Assembly: GCF_000027005.1 (NCBI RefSeq)
Contig: NC_012966.1
Coordinates: 992,001 to 1,056,000 of the forward strand
Direction of reading: 5' to 3'
Source: Komagataella phaffii GS115
Taxonomy: Eukaryota > Ascomycota > Pichiomycetes > Pichiales > Pichiaceae
Length of the DNA stretch: 64,000 bases
Shown here: positions 60,241-64,000 of the stretch, in pieces
How the letters are laid out: every line of letters starts with the position of its first letter
Position numbering within the stretch: position 1 is the first letter of the stretch
Made by a program: the position numbers and the translations under genes
The notes under the pieces: generated by a model
The model's input: the letters and a program-made list of their open reading frames with translations, nothing else
Database searches by the model: none
What the model was told of the DNA's origin: nothing

Positions 60241-61074
60241 ATGGAGTGTTTAGTGTATAAAGATGCATCGGTTGTTGGATTTGTCCTGGCGACGTTGATG
60301 GCGACGGGGATTTTTCTCTCATATGTCCCTCAACACAGTAGAATCATGAAACGGAGAACCTCAGAAGGGTTATCCCCATTCTTCCTACTACTGGGTACAG
60401 TCTCCGCTATCTCTGCCTTTGCCAATCTTTTACTCTACAGTAATGATGGAAGAATTTGTTGCCGGTTGGGACTGAGCGACTTTCAATGTATCAACTCACA
60501 AATTGGAATGATTCAAGTGGGATTGCAGACCTTGGGCTACTCATTGATCTTGGTCCTATGTGTCTATTATACCAGGGATTCATTGACGGAAAACCAAAGA
60601 GAATACGCGCAATTGCTGAAGGTTTATCGTTTCTTTCTCTTTTATGCTTTTCTGAACCTCTTTGTCGTTGTTTACCTCATAAAAAGGAAACAAGATACGG
60701 AAATATTTGTTCAGTTTGCAAACCTTAGTGGAGTCTTTTCTTCCTTGGTGGGTGGGTTTCAATATCTACCCCAAATATACACTACTTACAAACTCAAACA
60801 TCCAGGTTCGTTATCCATAAAAATGATGTCGATTCAAACCCCCGGTGGGTTTGTCTGGACTGCTAGTTTATTCCTCCAACCAAACTCTAAATGGAGCTCT
60901 TGGTTGCCGTATTTCACTGCTGCCATGGCCCAAGGCATACTCCTTATAATGTGCATCTACTACAAACACACCTACAATATTGACGAGCTGGAAAGAGAGC
61001 AATTGGCTAGAATCACAGAGGAAAACTTAGCCTATACGTCTTTGGAAACCACTGATGATGGTCTTCTTCAATAA
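60241..61074 (+). CDS. PQ-loop repeat membrane protein
   Basis: The 277-residue product has seven hydrophobic segments and two PQ-loop motifs: SYVPQHSRIMKRRTSEGLSP near residue 27 and QYLPQIYTTYKLKHPGSLS near 174. Proteins with paired PQ-loops include vacuolar cationic amino acid exporters (Ypq family), cystinosin and uncharacterised Golgi or ER proteins. The second loop is followed by PGGFVWTASLF, and the extra luminal Cys residues (ICCRLG, DFQC) are notable. It is not close enough to Ypq1-3 for assignment; uncharacterised fungal PQ-loop proteins are nearer. It is convergent with RRB1. Confidence 0.75.
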   Translation: MECLVYKDASVVGFVLATLMATGIFLSYVPQHSRIMKRRTSEGLSPFFLLLGTVSAISAFANLLLYSNDGRICCRLGLSDFQCINSQIGMIQVGLQTLGYSLILVLCVYYTRDSLTENQREYAQLLKVYRFFLFYAFLNLFVVVYLIKRKQDTEIFVQFANLSGVFSSLVGGFQYLPQIYTTYKLKHPGSLSIKMMSIQTPGGFVWTASLFLQPNSKWSSWLPYFTAAMAQGILLIMCIYYKHTYNIDELEREQLARITEENLAYTSLETTDDGLLQ

Positions 61075-61108
61075 AGTAAATAAAGAGAAGAGTTATATAT
61101 GTCTAAAT

Positions 61109-62650
61109 CTATACGGAGATTGTCTTCCAAACATTCAGTCCATCAGATCCTGTGCTGACCAAAGTACCTGGTATTTGGCTGTGCCATCTCACATCCTTCA
61201 CATCTCTTTGCCAATGAACAAAAAGTAGTTGTGGTGGAATATCATTCAGTTCTTTAGTTTCTTGTTGCTGTTGTTTGATTTCCTCGTCATCGGCTTCCAC
61301 TGCCAAATCCCACAATGTCACTGTGTTGTCCTCGGATGAAACAGCAACAATAGACTCGTCAAGCGGGTTGAAAGAAATAGAAGTTATGGCAGATTTGTGA
61401 AAATCATAGTTAACAACAGGTGCTGGAGCCGGGGAAGAGCCGAAGCTTCTCAGATCCCATATACCCCAGTTTCCATCGTCATGACCAGAAGCCAGCAAAT
61501 AGTCAACCTTGGAGCACCAGGAAATCACATTGACATCTGTGTCGGAGGCCTTCACACTGATAGCAGGCTTGTTGTTTTTAGAACGAGTATCCCAGATTCG
61601 AACATATCCATCGGTGCCTGCAGTTGCAAACACAGTTTTTTCTGAAGTAGACCATTGAATGTCTTCGATGGAGGCATCAGACGCAACAAATGGGGTGCCT
61701 TCTGTTGTCCAGCTGGATGTAGTTCTCGAAGTGAAGTAAACATTACCATTAACATCACCGGATAAAAGGGCACCGGTACTGATCAATGGAGACCAATCCA
61801 GTCCATATCCTTCGACCTTGCCATGATTTCTTATAGTGTAAATAGGAGCTCTGGATTGCTTGGGGATAACAAATCCGGGTGTGGTGAACGCTCTATATTG
61901 GGAGGCAACATCAAATAGTTGGACCTCACCGTTTTCTAGCATTGATGCTGTCAGATACTCCCCAGTTTTAGCAGCATGAGGAGAGACTCTGAGTCTATTC
62001 GTTGTACTCTTTAGTGGTATGTTCTCGTTTTCCAAGATGGGGTCAGAAGTGCTGCCCTCATTATCCTCATCGTCGTCATCGTCTTCGTCCTGTGCATCGT
62101 CCTTCACTAGTGTCTTTGATAATCCTGACAGCTTCAGCACCATCAACTCGTTATCCTTGTTTCTTTCGGCTTGAGTACCAGTAGCAAGGTACATCGAGGC
62201 AGGATATCTTCTTCTTTCCGATCCCATGTCATCTGGAAGAATATCAACTGTCAGACAAGGCCATGGCATGTTTACATTATGTAGCATCTCATAAACACTA
62301 GGATCAGCTTCCAACACTTCATCTGGTCCCAGAGGTTTGGATCTATGAGGTAAATACAAGCCACCCTCTTGTTCTGCTTCTTCGGTACGTTTCCTGTCCT
62401 TTTCTATGACTCGCTGAGCTTTTTCACTGGCGCCTCTTTCATCTAGCTCTTGATCATCGTCGTCTTCACCTTCTGAATCGATTTCCAAAATTTCTTCTTC
62501 CTCGCTTACAAGTTCTCCTTCCATGTCGATATCTTCACCATTTTCAGCCGAGTTGTCCACAACCCTTGTTGCTTCAGGGGCAGCATTTGGATCCGTTTTC
62601 ACAGAGGCAATTTTGTTTTCATTGACCTCCTCAGCCGTTCTCTTTGCCAT
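61109..62650 (-). CDS. RRB1: Ribosome assembly chaperone Rrb1
   Basis: Rrb1 (GRWD1 in animals) is a nuclear WD-repeat chaperone for ribosomal protein L3. The 513 residues start with [11 protein letters not shown]. An acidic region at about 45-75 ([17 protein letters not shown]) is followed by the CAF1C_H4-like helix in [25 protein letters not shown]. Then about six WD repeats follow, with WDTRSKN and WDLRSFG. Length fits S. cerevisiae Rrb1 (511). The acidic C-terminal insert [12 protein letters not shown] is present. It is divergent from PRP6, 152 bases away. Confidence 0.95.
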   Translation of the reverse strand: MAKRTAEEVNENKIASVKTDPNAAPEATRVVDNSAENGEDIDMEGELVSEEEEILEIDSEGEDDDDQELDERGASEKAQRVIEKDRKRTEEAEQEGGLYLPHRSKPLGPDEVLEADPSVYEMLHNVNMPWPCLTVDILPDDMGSERRRYPASMYLATGTQAERNKDNELMVLKLSGLSKTLVKDDAQDEDDDDDEDNEGSTSDPILENENIPLKSTTNRLRVSPHAAKTGEYLTASMLENGEVQLFDVASQYRAFTTPGFVIPKQSRAPIYTIRNHGKVEGYGLDWSPLISTGALLSGDVNGNVYFTSRTTSSWTTEGTPFVASDASIEDIQWSTSEKTVFATAGTDGYVRIWDTRSKNNKPAISVKASDTDVNVISWCSKVDYLLASGHDDGNWGIWDLRSFGSSPAPAPVVNYDFHKSAITSISFNPLDESIVAVSSEDNTVTLWDLAVEADDEEIKQQQQETKELNDIPPQLLFVHWQRDVKDVRWHSQIPGTLVSTGSDGLNVWKTISV

Positions 62651-62802
62651 ATTAAGATTTGACTTTTAGTTAGGAACAATCAAAGAAAAAAAAAAATTAA
62701 ATCTCCGATGAGAACAGACCACCGCGAACCCCTTACATAAGCATAGTGTAGTCAGTCAACTTGTAGTAGATAGGACCCATCCATCCAATACGCTTGAGCT
62801 CC

Positions 62803-64000
62803 ATGGAAAGGAAGGCATTTTTGGACCAAGAACCTCCTCCTGGATATGTGGCCGGTTTAGGAAGAGGTGCTACAGGGTTTACCACTCAAGCAGATGTTGG
62901 TACTGGAAGAATTGTGCCTGCAAGTTTTAGCGATGAAGAATCCGATGATGAGGATTTTGTAGATGATAGATTCAAGGATGCAGATGAAACAGAAAATGGG
63001 CTCAACGGTTTCAAAGAGAAAGACGATAGCGACAATGAGGCCGATCAAGTCTTTGCTGAAATTGAAGAGAGATTGAAGCGAAGAAATAAAAGGAAAAATG
63101 AAGTTCAAGAGGATGAGGAGCCTCTTGACGAAATCAAAAAAAACTTTCAAGAGTTGAAAAAGAATTTGACTTCTATCTCTGAGGAAGAATGGTTCAACTT
63201 ACCGGAATCTGGTGATTTGACAAGAAAGAATAAGAGGGCACGGTTAGAAGAGCAACAGCAACAGAGGTTTTATGCGGTGCCAGATTCTGTCATTAATGGG
63301 GTGGTAGCTGACACAATGGAAACTTCCAATTCGATTGATGTCACTAAAATCTCTGTGGCAAAGGACAGGTTACTAGGGTTGAGGCTAGACGAACAATTAG
63401 ATACCGAAGGGAATGACGTCCAGGAGTACTTAGACTCTCTCAAGGAACAGGAAGATTTTTCAGCCAAGTTTGGAGACATAAATAGAGCCAGATTGATATT
63501 AAACTCATTGAGGAAAACAGAACCACATAGGGGTTCAAGCTGGATTGCTTCTGCAAGATTGGAAGAGCAAAGCAAAAACTTTTCCAAGGCTAAAGAGCTT
63601 ATCATGCAAGGTTGCAAGATGTGCCCTAGAGATGAGAATGTTTGGCTGGAACGAATCAGACTTAATAAAACTACTGATACAACTCTTTGCAAAATTATTG
63701 TAACAGAAGGGCTGCAGTATAATGTAAAAAGTGTTAAGCTGTGGTTACAGGCAATTGATTTGGAAAATGAATCGTTTTCCAGAAAGAGAATTCTTCGAAA
63801 GGCTTTAGAGAATTTGCCTAGAAGCGTTCCACTGTGGAGAAGAATGATCGAAGAAGAAAGCTCCCAGGAAGAAAAACTTAAACTGTTAACAAAAGCCGTG
63901 GAACTAATACCTGATAATTCTGAATTATGCGTCGATTACATTAGAATGGAACAGAAACATAATCTTGAACGGGCAAAGCTATTTTTAAAAGATTCCTTGA
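62803..64000 (+). CDS. PRP6: Pre-mRNA splicing factor Prp6, N-terminal part (3' truncated by window)
   Basis: Prp6 is a HAT-repeat scaffold of the U4/U6.U5 tri-snRNP. The frame opens at the ATG at 62803 and stays open to base 64000, giving 399 codons before the window ends. The PRP1_N motif PPPGYVAGLGRGATGFTTQ is at about 10-28. A charged region follows, then EEEWFNLPESGDLTRKNKR. HAT-type repeats start near SWIASARLEEQ and continue (CPRDENVWLERIRL). The full S. cerevisiae protein has 899 residues, so more than half is missing. Confidence 0.94.
   Translation, partial: MERKAFLDQEPPPGYVAGLGRGATGFTTQADVGTGRIVPASFSDEESDDEDFVDDRFKDADETENGLNGFKEKDDSDNEADQVFAEIEERLKRRNKRKNEVQEDEEPLDEIKKNFQELKKNLTSISEEEWFNLPESGDLTRKNKRARLEEQQQQRFYAVPDSVINGVVADTMETSNSIDVTKISVAKDRLLGLRLDEQLDTEGNDVQEYLDSLKEQEDFSAKFGDINRARLILNSLRKTEPHRGSSWIASARLEEQSKNFSKAKELIMQGCKMCPRDENVWLERIRLNKTTDTTLCKIIVTEGLQYNVKSVKLWLQAIDLENESFSRKRILRKALENLPRSVPLWRRMIEEESSQEEKLKLLTKAVELIPDNSELCVDYIRMEQKHNLERAKLFLKDSL

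Overview
The window is nuclear DNA of a budding yeast. Genes are compact and mostly intronless. The few introns carry GTATGT or GTAAGT donors and an ACTAAC branch site. Protein sequences point to a methylotrophic yeast of the Komagataella (Pichia pastoris) type: the Atg9 protein is 885 residues long, and a LYR-motif respiratory complex I subunit is present, a complex that Saccharomyces lacks. The species call is inference; no rRNA is present to settle it. The genes are housekeeping genes, and no prophage, plasmid, CRISPR array or intact transposon is visible.

Layout. 1-993 is the 3' part of a URN1-like splicing gene. 1048-16180 holds KRE6/SKN1-type glucan synthesis, ATG9, CEM1, NOP14, CCT6, a BCAS3-like WD protein and an FCY2-type purine/cytosine permease. 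After a 1.6 kb gene-free promoter region come a ZIP zinc transporter, a previously hidden two-exon EMC6, TFG1, HGH1, QCR9, UBR1 and TYS1 (to 30382). An intron-containing tRNA-Trp follows. 31567-40819 holds IMPDH (with an intron that carries a snR54-like box C/D snoRNA), RPS1, TEM1, ORC1, two SUR7/PalI-like four-helix membrane proteins (the second resembles Sma2) and MTR2. 41022-53673 holds a Srp1/Tip1 GPI wall protein, an unrecognised single-pass membrane protein, GID8, a cytosolic aspartate aminotransferase broken by one extra base, a FUS3/KSS1-type MAP kinase, an LRR/F-box-like protein, an ASI1/ASI3-like RING protein and a DHA2 transporter. 54081-64000 holds TUB2 (two introns), RIC1, a complex I LYR subunit, a PQ-loop protein, RRB1 and the 5' part of PRP6.

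Gene order preserves blocks known from S. cerevisiae. These are ATG9-NOP14, the QCR9-UBR1-TYS1-TFG1-HGH1 group, and IMPDH-RPS1-TEM1-ORC1-SMA2 with orientations conserved. This order supports several of the names. Most genes act independently, but functional themes recur: ribosome biogenesis (NOP14, RRB1, RPS1, snR54), splicing (URN1, PRP6), ubiquitin ligases (UBR1, GID8, ASI-like) and protein folding or insertion (CCT6, EMC6, HGH1).

The most notable observations are the intronic snR54-like snoRNA with a 13-nt match to 18S rRNA, the single-base frameshift three codons after the catalytic lysine of the aspartate aminotransferase, the unannotated spliced EMC6, a Tbf1/Cbf1-like promoter module at RPS1, and convergent genes whose stop codons touch or overlap. 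I did not find evidence for a wholly new biological system.
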